DNA of 12,574 bases, from NCBI GenBank assembly GCA_003525045.1, contig DQGF01000557.1, forward strand, positions 11,148 to 23,721. The letters are read 5' to 3'. The notes beneath the pieces were generated by a model. The model saw only the letters and a program-made list of their open reading frames with translations. It was not told the DNA's origin and did no database searches. Both the position numbers and the translations under genes were made by a program. Source of the DNA: Pseudomonas sp. (GTDB lineage Bacteria; Pseudomonadota; Gammaproteobacteria; Pseudomonadales; Pseudomonadaceae). The first letter of the stretch is position 1. Every line of letters begins with the position of its first letter. Of this stretch, positions 5,116 through 12,567 are shown piece by piece.

Positions 5116-6606
5116 TCAAAGCTTGATCAACACCGACTTCAACTCGGTGTAATGCTCGATCGCCGCATACCCCATTTCCCGCCCAACCCCCGACATCTTG
5201 TACCCGCCAAACGGCAGCGCCGGATCCAGAGCGCTGTGGCAGTTGACCCACACCGAGCCCGACTTGATCCGCGGAATCATCCGGTGCACCGCCGCCAGAT
5301 CATTGGACCAGACACTTGCCCCCAACCCATAGGGACTGTCATTGGCCATGCGCAACGCATCGGCCTCGTCATCGAACGGAATCGCCACTAGCACCGGGCC
5401 GAAGATTTCTTCCTGGACCAGCGAATGCTTCTGATCGACATCCACAATCACCGTTGGCTTGACGAAGAACCCCGGCCCGAACTGCTCGCCGCCGCAGGCG
5501 ATGGTCGCGCCACTTTCCCGCCCCATTTCGATGTAACGGAAAACCCGCTCCTGCTGGCGCGCCGAAATCAGTGGCCCCATCTCGACACTCGGGTCAAGGC
5601 CGTTGCCGAGCTTCATGGCGTTGGCAATGTCAGCGATGTCCGCCACCACATTGTCGAAATGCTTGCGCTGCACATACAGCCTGGACCCGGCGCAGCACAC
5701 CTGGCCCTGATTGAAGAAAATCGCGCTGGCGGCGCCAGCGGCGGCGGTCTTGAGGTCGGCATCGGCCATCACGATGGTTGGGGATTTGCCGCCCAGTTCC
5801 AGGGTGACCCGGGTCATGGAGTCCATCGCAATCTTGCCGATCTGCTTGCCCACGGCAGTTGAACCGGTAAAGGTCAGCTTGTCCACCAGCGGGTTGTGGG
5901 TCAGCGCCGAGCCTGCAGTGATGCCGGTGCCGGTCACGACGTTGAACACGCCTTCGGGATAACCGGCTTCCAGCACCAGTTCGGCCAGCTTGAGCGCGGT
6001 CAGCGGGGTTTCGTCGGCGGGCTTGAGGACCATGGTGCAACCGGTGGCCAGGGCCGGGCCGAGTTTCCAGCAGGCCAGCAGCAGCGGGAAGTTCCAGGCG
6101 ACGATGGCACCGACCACACCCACTGCTTCGCGACGGATGAAACTGTGGAACTGATCGTTGGGCATCAACGGCATCGACACTTCAACGCTGGAGCCTTCGA
6201 TCTTGGTCGCCCAGCCGGCCATGTAGCGCAGGAAGTCGATGGACAACTGCACGTCCATCACTTGCGCGACCGCCGCGCTCTTACCGTTGTTCAGGCATTC
6301 CAGTTGCGCCAACAGTTCGGCATCACGCTCCATCAGGTCGGCGAGTTTCCACAGCAGATTCTGCCGCTCCCGAGGGCGGGTGCGGGTCCAGGTCGAATCG
6401 TCGAAAGCCTGACGGGCGGCCAGGACTGCACGGTCGACATCCTCAGGTGTGGCCCGTGGCACTGCGCACAGCACTTCGCCGGTCGCCGGATTGTGCAGCG
6501 CCATGGTCTGGCCGTCGGCGGCCTCGACCCAGTCACCGCCGATAAGCATGCGCGGGGCGCGCTGGATGAACGCCGAGGTGGCGGGAAGCAGATAAGGGAG
6601 CGACAT
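5116..6606 (-). CDS. Aldehyde dehydrogenase, probably phenylacetaldehyde dehydrogenase
   Basis: A 496-residue cytoplasmic NAD(P)-dependent aldehyde dehydrogenase that oxidises an aldehyde to its acid. Catalytic residues are all visible: N172 in AWNFP, K195 in LKPADETP, the Rossmann GSTAVG (248-253), E270 in LELGGK, and C304 in FNQGQVC. The C-terminal pattern NCHSALDPALPFGGYKMSG resembles phenylacetaldehyde dehydrogenases (FeaB/StyD/PeaE type); the exact substrate is inferred from that and from the divergent amine dehydrogenase operon. The start at 6606 is chosen over upstream in-frame codons because AGAGG lies 7 bases ahead and a sigma-54 promoter lies just upstream of it. Length is normal. 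Product aldehydes of the periplasmic amine dehydrogenase would be its substrates. Confidence 0.88.
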   Translation of the reverse strand: MSLPYLLPATSAFIQRAPRMLIGGDWVEAADGQTMALHNPATGEVLCAVPRATPEDVDRAVLAARQAFDDSTWTRTRPRERQNLLWKLADLMERDAELLAQLECLNNGKSAAVAQVMDVQLSIDFLRYMAGWATKIEGSSVEVSMPLMPNDQFHSFIRREAVGVVGAIVAWNFPLLLACWKLGPALATGCTMVLKPADETPLTALKLAELVLEAGYPEGVFNVVTGTGITAGSALTHNPLVDKLTFTGSTAVGKQIGKIAMDSMTRVTLELGGKSPTIVMADADLKTAAAGAASAIFFNQGQVCCAGSRLYVQRKHFDNVVADIADIANAMKLGNGLDPSVEMGPLISARQQERVFRYIEMGRESGATIACGGEQFGPGFFVKPTVIVDVDQKHSLVQEEIFGPVLVAIPFDDEADALRMANDSPYGLGASVWSNDLAAVHRMIPRIKSGSVWVNCHSALDPALPFGGYKMSGVGREMGYAAIEHYTELKSVLIKL

Positions 6607-6642
6607 GGCGAGACCTCTTGTTGTTCGTGAGAACAGAGCTTT

Positions 6643-6659
6643 CGCAATGGCTGTGCCAA
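6643..6659 (-). promoter_or_regulatory. Sigma-54 (RpoN) promoter of the aldehyde dehydrogenase gene
   Basis: On the minus strand the sequence TTGGCACAGCCATTGCG carries TGGCAC at -24 and TTGC at -12, with exactly 10 bases between the invariant GG and GC. Only the base after TGGCAC differs from the usual TGGCACG. Transcription would start near 6632, leaving a leader of about 26 bases that contains the ribosome binding site. Such a promoter needs an enhancer-binding activator, so the gene is expected to be inducible. Confidence 0.8.
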
Positions 6660-6735
6660 GTGTCCGAAAAGACGAGCCGGCCCTTGATTGGCGGGTTTCG
6701 CAGGATGCAACTGAATGAAGGTAGTCGCGTTTTTT

Positions 6736-6748
6736 TCGCAAATTGCGA
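6736..6748. promoter_or_regulatory. Candidate upstream activator site (perfect dyad)
   Basis: TCGCAA-A-TTGCGA is a perfect 13-base palindrome about 78-90 bases upstream of the sigma-54 -24 box, where enhancer-binding proteins usually bind. The activator is not encoded in the window. Confidence 0.4.
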
Positions 6749-6880
6749 CAGCGGCTGAGACGACGAGCTACCCGCTTGCAACCTTGAGACCTCTACCATT
6801 GAGGAATAGAATTTTCTGGCTCGGTGGATGAAATGACGCACCGTTCATCCGGCACCCCATCTGGCGCGAAGGAGGTAGTG

Positions 6881-7135
6881 ATGTTCCTTTCAACCCTGGA
6901 AATTCAAAACATTATTGAGCACAGTTTTCTGCCCGCCGTGTGCACTTGCCGCATGGAGGCAGACCAGTCCCTGACGATTCGGGTCTGTGATTGCATGACC
7001 GGCAAAGTGGATCTGGTGGCGACTCACGTTCCGCTGTGGACACTGGACAGTCCCCATGCCATCGCCTCGCTGGTGGCGGACATGCGGCAAGAAATCGACG
7101 CTCACAAAAGCATTCAGCCCACGTATCACATTTGA
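6881..7135 (+). CDS. DUF1652 family protein
   Basis: An 84-residue protein of the DUF1652 family, small proteins found mainly in Pseudomonas. The typical opening MFLSTLEIQNIIEHSFLP, a Cys-containing strand (CTCRM), the TIRVCDCMTGKVDL segment and a C-terminal helix (IASLVADMRQEI) fit. It has no signal peptide or membrane segment. The start is set by AAGGAGG (6869-6875) five bases before the ATG. No function is established that I know of. It is transcribed away from the aldehyde dehydrogenase and converges on the next small gene. Confidence 0.75.
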   Translation: MFLSTLEIQNIIEHSFLPAVCTCRMEADQSLTIRVCDCMTGKVDLVATHVPLWTLDSPHAIASLVADMRQEIDAHKSIQPTYHI

Positions 7136-7146
7136 AACGGCGTCAA

Positions 7147-7171
7147 GCCGCACCCTTACACGCGGTGCGGC
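7147..7171. terminator. Bidirectional stem-loop between convergent small genes
   Basis: GCCGCACC (7147-7154) and GGTGCGGC (7164-7171) form a perfect 8-bp GC-rich stem with a 9-base loop, centred between the ends of two convergent genes. Neither side has a clear T tract, so termination efficiency is uncertain. Confidence 0.5.
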
Positions 7172-7184
7172 CTGCGCTGATCAA

Positions 7185-7541
7185 TCACGGGGAAAACTTC
7201 CGGGAAATCTCGTCGTACGTGTTGCCATCTACGGCAGCGAGCAGTTTCCTATCGTCCTTGAGCGTTGCCAAAAATGTGACTTCGGTTTCCTTGCCGGCCA
7301 ACATGAAACCGGCAATGGCGCCGATGGGACCGAGCAGCATGGCACCGGCCACGCCGAAGCCAATGGCATCCTTGATATTGTTGATCGAATTCTCGTTGGC
7401 CACTTCCACGCTCTTGAACGATGAGAGCGGCAGGGTAATGCCGGGCCATGGGTGAAGCGACGTCCTGAGGGTGAAAACGCCGTCTCTATACTCTCCATCA
7501 CCCTGCAGAAAGTCCCCCGCCAGGACAGTGATGCTTGCCAT
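7185..7541 (-). CDS. Uncharacterised glycine-zipper protein (118 aa)
   Basis: I do not recognise a named family. Residues 1-50 look like beta strands (ITVLAGDFLQGDGEYRDGVFTLRT, then PGITLPLSSFKSVEV). Residues 58-83 are a hydrophobic glycine-rich segment with Gly at 61, 63, 66, 71, 74, 78 and 83, a glycine-zipper pattern suited to membrane insertion or tight helix packing. A further strand-helix region follows (VTFLATLKDDRKLLAAV, then YDEISRKF). There is no signal peptide. The layout recalls small PH-like domain proteins with an inserted zipper, which is only a guess. The start is secure: AAGGAG lies 8 bases before the ATG. It reads leftward from the long intergenic region that also serves the amine dehydrogenase operon. 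Confidence 0.7.
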   Translation of the reverse strand: MASITVLAGDFLQGDGEYRDGVFTLRTSLHPWPGITLPLSSFKSVEVANENSINNIKDAIGFGVAGAMLLGPIGAIAGFMLAGKETEVTFLATLKDDRKLLAAVDGNTYDEISRKFSP

Positions 7542-7756
7542 TTTTTTATCTCCTTGACGGCAATCGGTGAATACCCATTTCGCGCTTGCCGGGGACCGTC
7601 GTCAATCGTCGGGCGATGAACGTTCCGGCCGCGACCTCGATGCTTGTCTCAGACTGCAACACCTGTCGCGATATTAGACGCAGACCAACGCGTCCAGACG
7701 CGACTCGCAGCCGTCAGCTTCACGTAACTGCTTGATAAAAAAGGTTATCGGCAAGC

Positions 7757-7772
7757 TGGCACGCTCCGTGTA
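7757..7772 (+). promoter_or_regulatory. Degenerate sigma-54-like promoter upstream of qhpA
   Basis: TGGCACG is a perfect -24 element, but 10 bases after GG stands GT (7770-7771), not the near-invariant GC. A TTGC lies 5 bases further on at the wrong spacing. It is considered only because the partner aldehyde dehydrogenase has a clear sigma-54 promoter. Confidence 0.3.
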
Positions 7773-7800
7773 TTGCTCATCGCAGACGTTTCTCCAGCCT

Positions 7801-7824
7801 CCGCCAGCGGTTCGCCGCCGGCGG
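7801..7824 (+). other. Strong hairpin in the qhpA upstream region
   Basis: CCGCCAGCGG (7801-7810) pairs with CCGCCGGCGG (7815-7824) around a TTCG loop, with a single A-C mismatch. It ends 61 bases before the qhpA ATG and is followed by A-rich DNA, so it is not an intrinsic terminator on the plus strand. It may structure the operon leader. Confidence 0.5.
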
Positions 7825-7885
7825 CAGAAACCATAAAAACGATAAGCCACAAAAATAAGAACGCACCGTGTGAGGTTCGACGTTG

Positions 7886-9466
7886 ATGAAGAGAAAACTC
7901 CGATCAGGCCTGAGCGCCAGCCTGCTGGCCATTGCGGCCTGTGTGGCGCTGCATTCGCCTTACAGTCTGGCAGCTCGCGACGCCCAGACCATCCTCAAGG
8001 AAACCTGTCAGGGCTGCCATACCCCCGAAGCCGACAACGCCCTGAGCCGCATCAGTCACCAGCGTAAAACCCCGGAAGGCTGGCTGATGAGCATTGCCCG
8101 GATGCAAACCATGCACGGTTTGCAGATCAGCGATGACGACCGCCGCACCCTGGTCAAATACCTGGCCGACACCCAGGGCCTGGCGCCGAGCGAAACCGAT
8201 GGCGTGCGTTATGCGCTGGAGCGGCGGCTCAACACGGTCGAGAAGTTCGACGACCAGACCAGCCAGATGTGCGGCCGTTGCCACTCCGGTGCACGGGTCG
8301 CCCTGCAACGGCGTCCGGCCCAGGAATGGGAGCGTTTGGTGAATTTCCACCTCGGCCAATGGCCGTCCCTGGAATACCAGGCCCTGTCCCGCGACCGTGA
8401 CTGGTTCGACCTGGCTCGCAAAGAAATGGTGCCGCTGCTGGCCAAGCGTTATCCGCTGGACAACCCGGCCTGGAAAAAATGGCTGAGCACTGCGCCGAAA
8501 TCCGACGCTCTGGTCGGCGATTGGAGCTTCAGCGGCCATGTGCCGGGTAAAGGCGAACTGGCCGGGGTGATGAGCGTCACGGCCGATGGCGGCGACACCT
8601 TCAAGGTCAGCGTCAAAGGTCAATACGCCGACGGCAGCCCATTCAACGGCGACGGCAGCGCGATTCTCTACACGGGCTACGAATGGCGCGGCAACGTGAC
8701 CATCGACGGCGTGACCATGCGTCAGGTGTTCGCCGCTCAGGGCAACGCCCTGCAAGGCCGGATGTTCGAGGCCGAGCATGATGAGCGGGGTCTGGACTTC
8801 GTCGCCGCCAAACAGGGCAGCCGTCGTTTGCTGGCGGTGCAGCCGGGTTATCTGAAGGCGGGCGCCGAAACTGAAGTCACCCTGATCGGCAGCGGCCTCA
8901 ACGGCAAGCCGAACTTCGGCAAAGGCGTGGACGTGGTCGAAGTACTGGAGCAAAGCCCGGAACGCATGCGCGTCAAGCTCAAGGCGGCTGCGAATGCCCA
9001 GCCGGGTCTGCGCAACGTCACCGTCGGCACGCTGAAAGGCCCGAGCCTGTCGGTCTACAGCAAGATTGCCGAAGTCAAAGTCGTGCCCGAGTTCTCGGTG
9101 GCGCGGATCGGCGAGGGCGGTGGTTCGACGTCGAAAGTCCAGGGTCGGTTGGATGCTGAAGCCTGGGGCAAGGGCGCCGATGGCAAGCCGTATCGCATCG
9201 GCGTGTTCCCGGCGCAGTGGTCGGTCGAAGCTTTTGACGACCGTGCCAAGGAAGACGAGGACGTCAAGTTCGCCGGCACCATGCAGGCTGACAGCGGCGT
9301 GTTCACCCCAGGCGATGCCGGGCCGAACCCGCAACGCAAAATGTCCACCAACAATGCCGGCAACCTCAAGGTGATCGCCGCCGTCGACGACGCAGGGAAA
9401 TCCCTGACCGGCGAAGGCCACATGATCGTCACGGTGCAACGCTGGAACAATCCACCCATTCCGTGA
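7886..9466 (+). CDS. qhpA: Quinohemoprotein amine dehydrogenase alpha subunit (diheme)
   Basis: The 526-residue precursor of the diheme subunit, which passes electrons from the CTQ cofactor of the gamma subunit to a periplasmic acceptor during primary amine oxidation. Residues 1-29 are a Sec signal peptide (KRK, hydrophobic run, SLA). Heme-binding motifs CQGCH (41-45) and CGRCH (129-133) mark the N-terminal cytochrome c domain. The remainder, from about 190, is beta-rich and fits the family's three beta domains, including an Ig-like stretch near 315-385. Mature length of about 497 is close to the P. putida enzyme. TGAGG (7871-7875) precedes the start; the in-frame TTG at 7883 is an alternative three bases upstream. 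First gene of the operon; qhpD follows after 82 bases. Confidence 0.95.
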   Translation: MKRKLRSGLSASLLAIAACVALHSPYSLAARDAQTILKETCQGCHTPEADNALSRISHQRKTPEGWLMSIARMQTMHGLQISDDDRRTLVKYLADTQGLAPSETDGVRYALERRLNTVEKFDDQTSQMCGRCHSGARVALQRRPAQEWERLVNFHLGQWPSLEYQALSRDRDWFDLARKEMVPLLAKRYPLDNPAWKKWLSTAPKSDALVGDWSFSGHVPGKGELAGVMSVTADGGDTFKVSVKGQYADGSPFNGDGSAILYTGYEWRGNVTIDGVTMRQVFAAQGNALQGRMFEAEHDERGLDFVAAKQGSRRLLAVQPGYLKAGAETEVTLIGSGLNGKPNFGKGVDVVEVLEQSPERMRVKLKAAANAQPGLRNVTVGTLKGPSLSVYSKIAEVKVVPEFSVARIGEGGGSTSKVQGRLDAEAWGKGADGKPYRIGVFPAQWSVEAFDDRAKEDEDVKFAGTMQADSGVFTPGDAGPNPQRKMSTNNAGNLKVIAAVDDAGKSLTGEGHMIVTVQRWNNPPIP

Positions 9467-9537
9467 GTTGGCTGATATTTCACAGCTTCAGACACTTTTT
9501 CGGAATGACCGCAGGCCCCGCCGTACGGGGTCTGCAC

Positions 9538-9543
9538 AGGAGG
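9538..9543 (+). promoter_or_regulatory. Strong ribosome binding site fixing the qhpD start
   Basis: AGGAGG stands 5 bases before the ATG at 9549. It rules out the upstream in-frame codons that would begin within two bases of the qhpA stop. Confidence 0.8.
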
Positions 9544-9548
9544 TTGCA

Positions 9549-10979
9549 ATGGGCGCTATTTTGAATCTGGTCGAACGAAACCTGCACGAAGTGCACGTCG
9601 ACGCCGACCGCATGCTGTTCCACATCCCCAGCAGTTCGCTGTTTGCCAGCGATGAGCTGACGGGCACCATCATCGACACCTTGCGCGGTCCCGGCTGCTC
9701 CTCGGAAGACCTGATCCAGCGCCTGGCTGCGCGCTTCAACGGTGAGGAAATCACCGAGACCCTGCGCGAGTTGATGTCCCTGGAACTGGTCAGCGACGGC
9801 TCGCCGCTGACACCGGACATCGGCACCAAACGGGTCGAGCGCACGGCGATCAATACCGTGGTGCTGAACGTCAACACCGGCTGCAATTTGAGCTGCACCT
9901 ACTGCTACAAGGAGGACCTCGACAAGCCATCGGCCGGCAAGAAAATGGACGTTGAAACGGCGGTGGCGTCGGTGGAAATGCTGCTGCGCGAGTCACCGGA
10001 TGAAGAGCGTTTCACCGTGGTGTTCTTCGGCGGCGAGCCGCTGAGCAACCGCAAGCTGATCGAATACATGGTCGACTATTGCGAGAAGCGTTTCCGCGAG
10101 GCCGGCAAGTTCGTCGAGTTCGTCATGACCACCAACGCCACGCTGCTCACCGAAGAAACCGTGGATTATCTGAATGCCCACCGTTTCGGGCTCTCGGTGA
10201 GTATCGACGGACCGAAAACCGTGCATGACCGCAACCGCATCACCGTGGGCGGGCAGGGCACTTACGACGTGGTGCGACGCAAGGCCGAGATGCTGTTGTC
10301 GCGCTACAACAGCCGTCCGGTCGGCGCGCGGGTGACCTTGACCACCGGCGTCACCGACGTCGAAACCATCTGGGATCACCTGTTCAACGAATTGGGGTTT
10401 GCCGAGGTCGGGTTTGCCCCGGTGACCTCCGGTGACATCAGCACCTTCAACCTTTCCAGTGACGAACTGATCGAGGTCTTCGCCAACATGAAGAAACTCG
10501 GCCGACGTTACCTGGAAGCGGCGCTGGAGCATCGCAACATCGGGTTCTCCAACCTGCACCAATTGATCACCGACATCCACGAAGGCCACAAAAAAGCTCT
10601 GCCCTGCGGCGCGGGCCTGAAGATGCTGGCGGTGGATCACAAGGGCGAACTGAACCTGTGCCACCGCTTTACCGGTTCATCGCTGCCGACCTTCGGCAAC
10701 GTCCACAGCGGTGTGAAACAGGTCGAGTTGAACGACTTCCTGTCCCAGCGCCTGGACCGCACCAACACCGGCTGCGAGGACTGTCAGATCCGTAACCTCT
10801 GCTCCGGCGGCTGTTATCACGAAAGCTACGCCCGGTACGGCGACCCGACCCACCCGACCTATCACTACTGCGAACTGATGCGTGACTGGGTCGACTTCGG
10901 CATCGAGGTCTACACCCGGATCATGGCCCACAACCCTGCGTTTATCAGCAGCTACATCACTCCGCGCAAGGCTCACTGA
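9549..10979 (+). CDS. qhpD: Radical SAM thioether-forming maturase of the gamma subunit
   Basis: A 476-residue cytoplasmic radical-SAM enzyme. In the characterised Paracoccus enzyme, QhpD forms the intrapeptidyl Cys-to-Asp/Glu thioether bonds in QhpC. The N-terminal 100 residues resemble a peptide-recognition domain. The 4Fe-4S motif for SAM is C112-x3-C116-x2-C119 ([11 protein letters not shown]), followed by FFGGEP and SIDGP, typical strands of the radical-SAM barrel. Seven C-terminal cysteines (353, 371, 409, 412, 418, 422, 441), including CEDC and CSGGC, form a SPASM-type domain for auxiliary clusters. Its stop is one base before the qhpC ATG, so translation is probably coupled with its substrate. 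Its position between alpha and gamma is the known operon order. Confidence 0.95.
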   Translation: MGAILNLVERNLHEVHVDADRMLFHIPSSSLFASDELTGTIIDTLRGPGCSSEDLIQRLAARFNGEEITETLRELMSLELVSDGSPLTPDIGTKRVERTAINTVVLNVNTGCNLSCTYCYKEDLDKPSAGKKMDVETAVASVEMLLRESPDEERFTVVFFGGEPLSNRKLIEYMVDYCEKRFREAGKFVEFVMTTNATLLTEETVDYLNAHRFGLSVSIDGPKTVHDRNRITVGGQGTYDVVRRKAEMLLSRYNSRPVGARVTLTTGVTDVETIWDHLFNELGFAEVGFAPVTSGDISTFNLSSDELIEVFANMKKLGRRYLEAALEHRNIGFSNLHQLITDIHEGHKKALPCGAGLKMLAVDHKGELNLCHRFTGSSLPTFGNVHSGVKQVELNDFLSQRLDRTNTGCEDCQIRNLCSGGCYHESYARYGDPTHPTYHYCELMRDWVDFGIEVYTRIMAHNPAFISSYITPRKAH

Positions 10980-10980
10980 T

Positions 10981-11304
10981 ATGAAACATCTCAAGGCAAT
11001 CAATAACAAAGCGCTGAAACTCGATGAGGCCGCGGCCGAAAACCGCATCGAAGAAGTGGTGGCGATGAGTTCCGTCGCCGGCTGCGCCTCGACCACCGAC
11101 CCAGGCTGGGAAATCGACGCCTTTGGCGGTGTGTCGTCGCTGTGCCAGCCGATGGAAGCCGATCTGTATGGCTGTTCCGACCCTTGCTGGTGGCCGGCCC
11201 AGGTGCCCGACATGATGAGCACCTACCCGGACTGGAACAAGGATGCCCAGGCGTCCAACGACAACTGGCGCAACCTCGGCACTGTCTTTCCAAAAGACAA
11301 ATGA
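10981..11304 (+). CDS. qhpC: Quinohemoprotein amine dehydrogenase gamma subunit (CTQ-bearing, crosslinked)
   Basis: A 107-residue precursor of the catalytic gamma subunit. By comparison with the known 79-residue mature protein, residues 1-28 are a leader cut off by a protease, leaving M29 onward, exactly 79 residues. Numbering then matches the structure: thioethers Cys35-Glu44, Cys55-Asp61 and Cys69-Asp77, and the cysteine tryptophylquinone cofactor from Cys65 and Trp71. All eight residues are present, in [14 protein letters not shown] and [15 protein letters not shown]. The leader is charged and lacks a hydrophobic core, so it is not a Sec signal; a dedicated exporter is known in the family. 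Starts one base after the qhpD stop. Upstream in-frame codons inside qhpD are ignored because the leader matches the family. Confidence 0.95.
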   Translation: MKHLKAINNKALKLDEAAAENRIEEVVAMSSVAGCASTTDPGWEIDAFGGVSSLCQPMEADLYGCSDPCWWPAQVPDMMSTYPDWNKDAQASNDNWRNLGTVFPKDK

Positions 11305-11328
11305 TCGGACATGAAGAAGGATTCCAGC

Positions 11329-12447
11329 ATGCAACGCATCAAAGCCTGCGGCCTGGCCGCGTTTGCCGTCCTGAGCGTCTGTTCGCTCAACGTTCTGGCC
11401 GATGAAAACACTGCACTCGAAACCGGTCACGAGTACCTGTTGACCACCAATTACCCGAACAACCTGCACGTCATCGACCTGGCCACGGACACCCTGTTCA
11501 AGACCTGCAAGATGCCGGACGCGTTCGGCCCCGGCACCGTGCAGTTGTCGCCGGATCGCAAGACTGCCTACGTGTTGAACAACCACTACGCCGATGTCTA
11601 CGGCGTTGAGCTGGACAGTTGCAAGCAGGTGTTCCATGCCAGCATCACCCAGAAACCGGGGGAGAAAGCGAAATCGATGTTCGCCTTCACCCTCAGCCAT
11701 GACGGCAAGGAACTGTTCACCATCGCCAACCCGACGCTGATGCTCAATGACCGTTATGAAGTGCAGCAGCCTCGTCTGGATGTCTACGCCACTGACGCCG
11801 GCATGGACGCCAAGCCGGTGCGCAGTTTCCCGGCGCCACGGCAACTGACCATCATGCAGAGTGGCGACGACGGCACGTTGTACGTGGCGGGGGCGGATGT
11901 CTACAAGGTCGATGTGAAAACCGGCAAGTTCGACGTATTGATCCCGAGCCGTCACTGGAAACGCCCGAACTACAGCGCGCCGGACGTGCTCTACGTGTGG
12001 AACCAGCAGACCTTTCGCCATGACTTCTCGCTGCTCTACACCACGGCGAAGTTCAAGGACAAGAAGCAGGACCCGGCGACCGCCGAGTATCTCTATGGGC
12101 TGTTCAGCGTCGACCTGAAAACCGGCAAGACCGAAACCACCGACTTCGGCCCGCTGACGGAAATCTACTTCAGCGGCATGCGCTCACCCAAGGATCCGAA
12201 CCTGATGTTTGGCGTACTCAACCGTCTGGCCAAGTACGACATCAAGCAGAAAAAAATGCTCCAGGCGGCGACGCTGGATCACTCCTACTACTGCATTTCC
12301 TTCAACAAGGATGGGAGCAAGATCTACCTGGCCGGGACCTTCAACGATGTGGCGATCTTTGATCCCGAGACCATGAAGCAGATTGGCAGTATCAAGTTGC
12401 CGGGTGGGGATATGGCGATCACCACCGCGCAGATATTTATTCGGTAA
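11329..12447 (+). CDS. qhpB: Quinohemoprotein amine dehydrogenase beta subunit
   Basis: The 372-residue precursor of the beta-propeller subunit, which with alpha and gamma forms the periplasmic amine dehydrogenase and helps frame the active site. A Sec signal peptide covers residues 1-24 (MQRIK, hydrophobic core, VLA|DE). The mature 348 residues show repeating propeller strands such as YLLTTNYPNNLHVIDL, TAYVLNNHYADVYGVEL, KIYLAGTFNDVAIFD and a closing strand MAITTAQIFI, as expected for a seven-bladed propeller. The start at 11329 has AAGGA 7 bases upstream. An in-frame ATG at 11311 lacks a good binding site and would put six extra charged residues before the signal. Follows qhpC by 24 bases; last gene of the cluster seen. 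Confidence 0.93.
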   Translation: MQRIKACGLAAFAVLSVCSLNVLADENTALETGHEYLLTTNYPNNLHVIDLATDTLFKTCKMPDAFGPGTVQLSPDRKTAYVLNNHYADVYGVELDSCKQVFHASITQKPGEKAKSMFAFTLSHDGKELFTIANPTLMLNDRYEVQQPRLDVYATDAGMDAKPVRSFPAPRQLTIMQSGDDGTLYVAGADVYKVDVKTGKFDVLIPSRHWKRPNYSAPDVLYVWNQQTFRHDFSLLYTTAKFKDKKQDPATAEYLYGLFSVDLKTGKTETTDFGPLTEIYFSGMRSPKDPNLMFGVLNRLAKYDIKQKKMLQAATLDHSYYCISFNKDGSKIYLAGTFNDVAIFDPETMKQIGSIKLPGGDMAITTAQIFIR

Positions 12448-12462
12448 TTGCGCCGTCTGAAC

Positions 12463-12567
12463 GGCCGCCTTCGCGAGCAGGCTCGCTCCCACATTGGCCA
12501 GTGTTGACTGCAAATCTGCGGTACAACGCGGTCAACTGGGGGAGCGAGCCTGCTCGCGAAGAGGCCC
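12463..12567. repeat. REPIN after qhpB
   Basis: TTCGCGAGCAGGCTCGCTCC (12470-12489) and its inverted partner GGAGCGAGCCTGCTCGCGAA (12541-12560) flank about 50 bases, with GGCC continuing the pairing on each side. It begins 16 bases after the qhpB stop and probably marks the 3' end of the operon transcript. The intervening sequence also has GTTGAC (12503-12508) facing GTCAAC (12531-12536). Confidence 0.9.

Larger units (their letters stand above)
7542..7885. promoter_or_regulatory. Divergent control region of the amine dehydrogenase operon
   Basis: This 344-base region separates the leftward glycine-zipper gene from qhpA and must hold both promoters. Visible sites are a dyad CGCGT-CCAG-ACGCG (7689-7702), a perfect -24 half of a sigma-54 promoter (TGGCACG, 7757-7763) whose -12 half is poor, and a strong hairpin (7801-7824). 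I found no convincing sigma-70 pair. No gene is supported here. Confidence 0.5.

Noticed and set aside
7757..7777. A fully consensus sigma-54 promoter before qhpA using TGGCACG and the TTGC at 7773-7776
   Set aside because: GG and GC would be 15 bases apart instead of the required 10, so these two boxes cannot work together.
7904..9439. 511-codon frame on the minus strand opposite qhpA
   Set aside because: It is the antisense shadow of a strongly supported gene with heme motifs; high-GC codon use produces such long false frames.
10957..12021. 354-codon minus-strand frame opposite qhpC and qhpB
   Set aside because: It is a shadow of two recognised genes on the plus strand.
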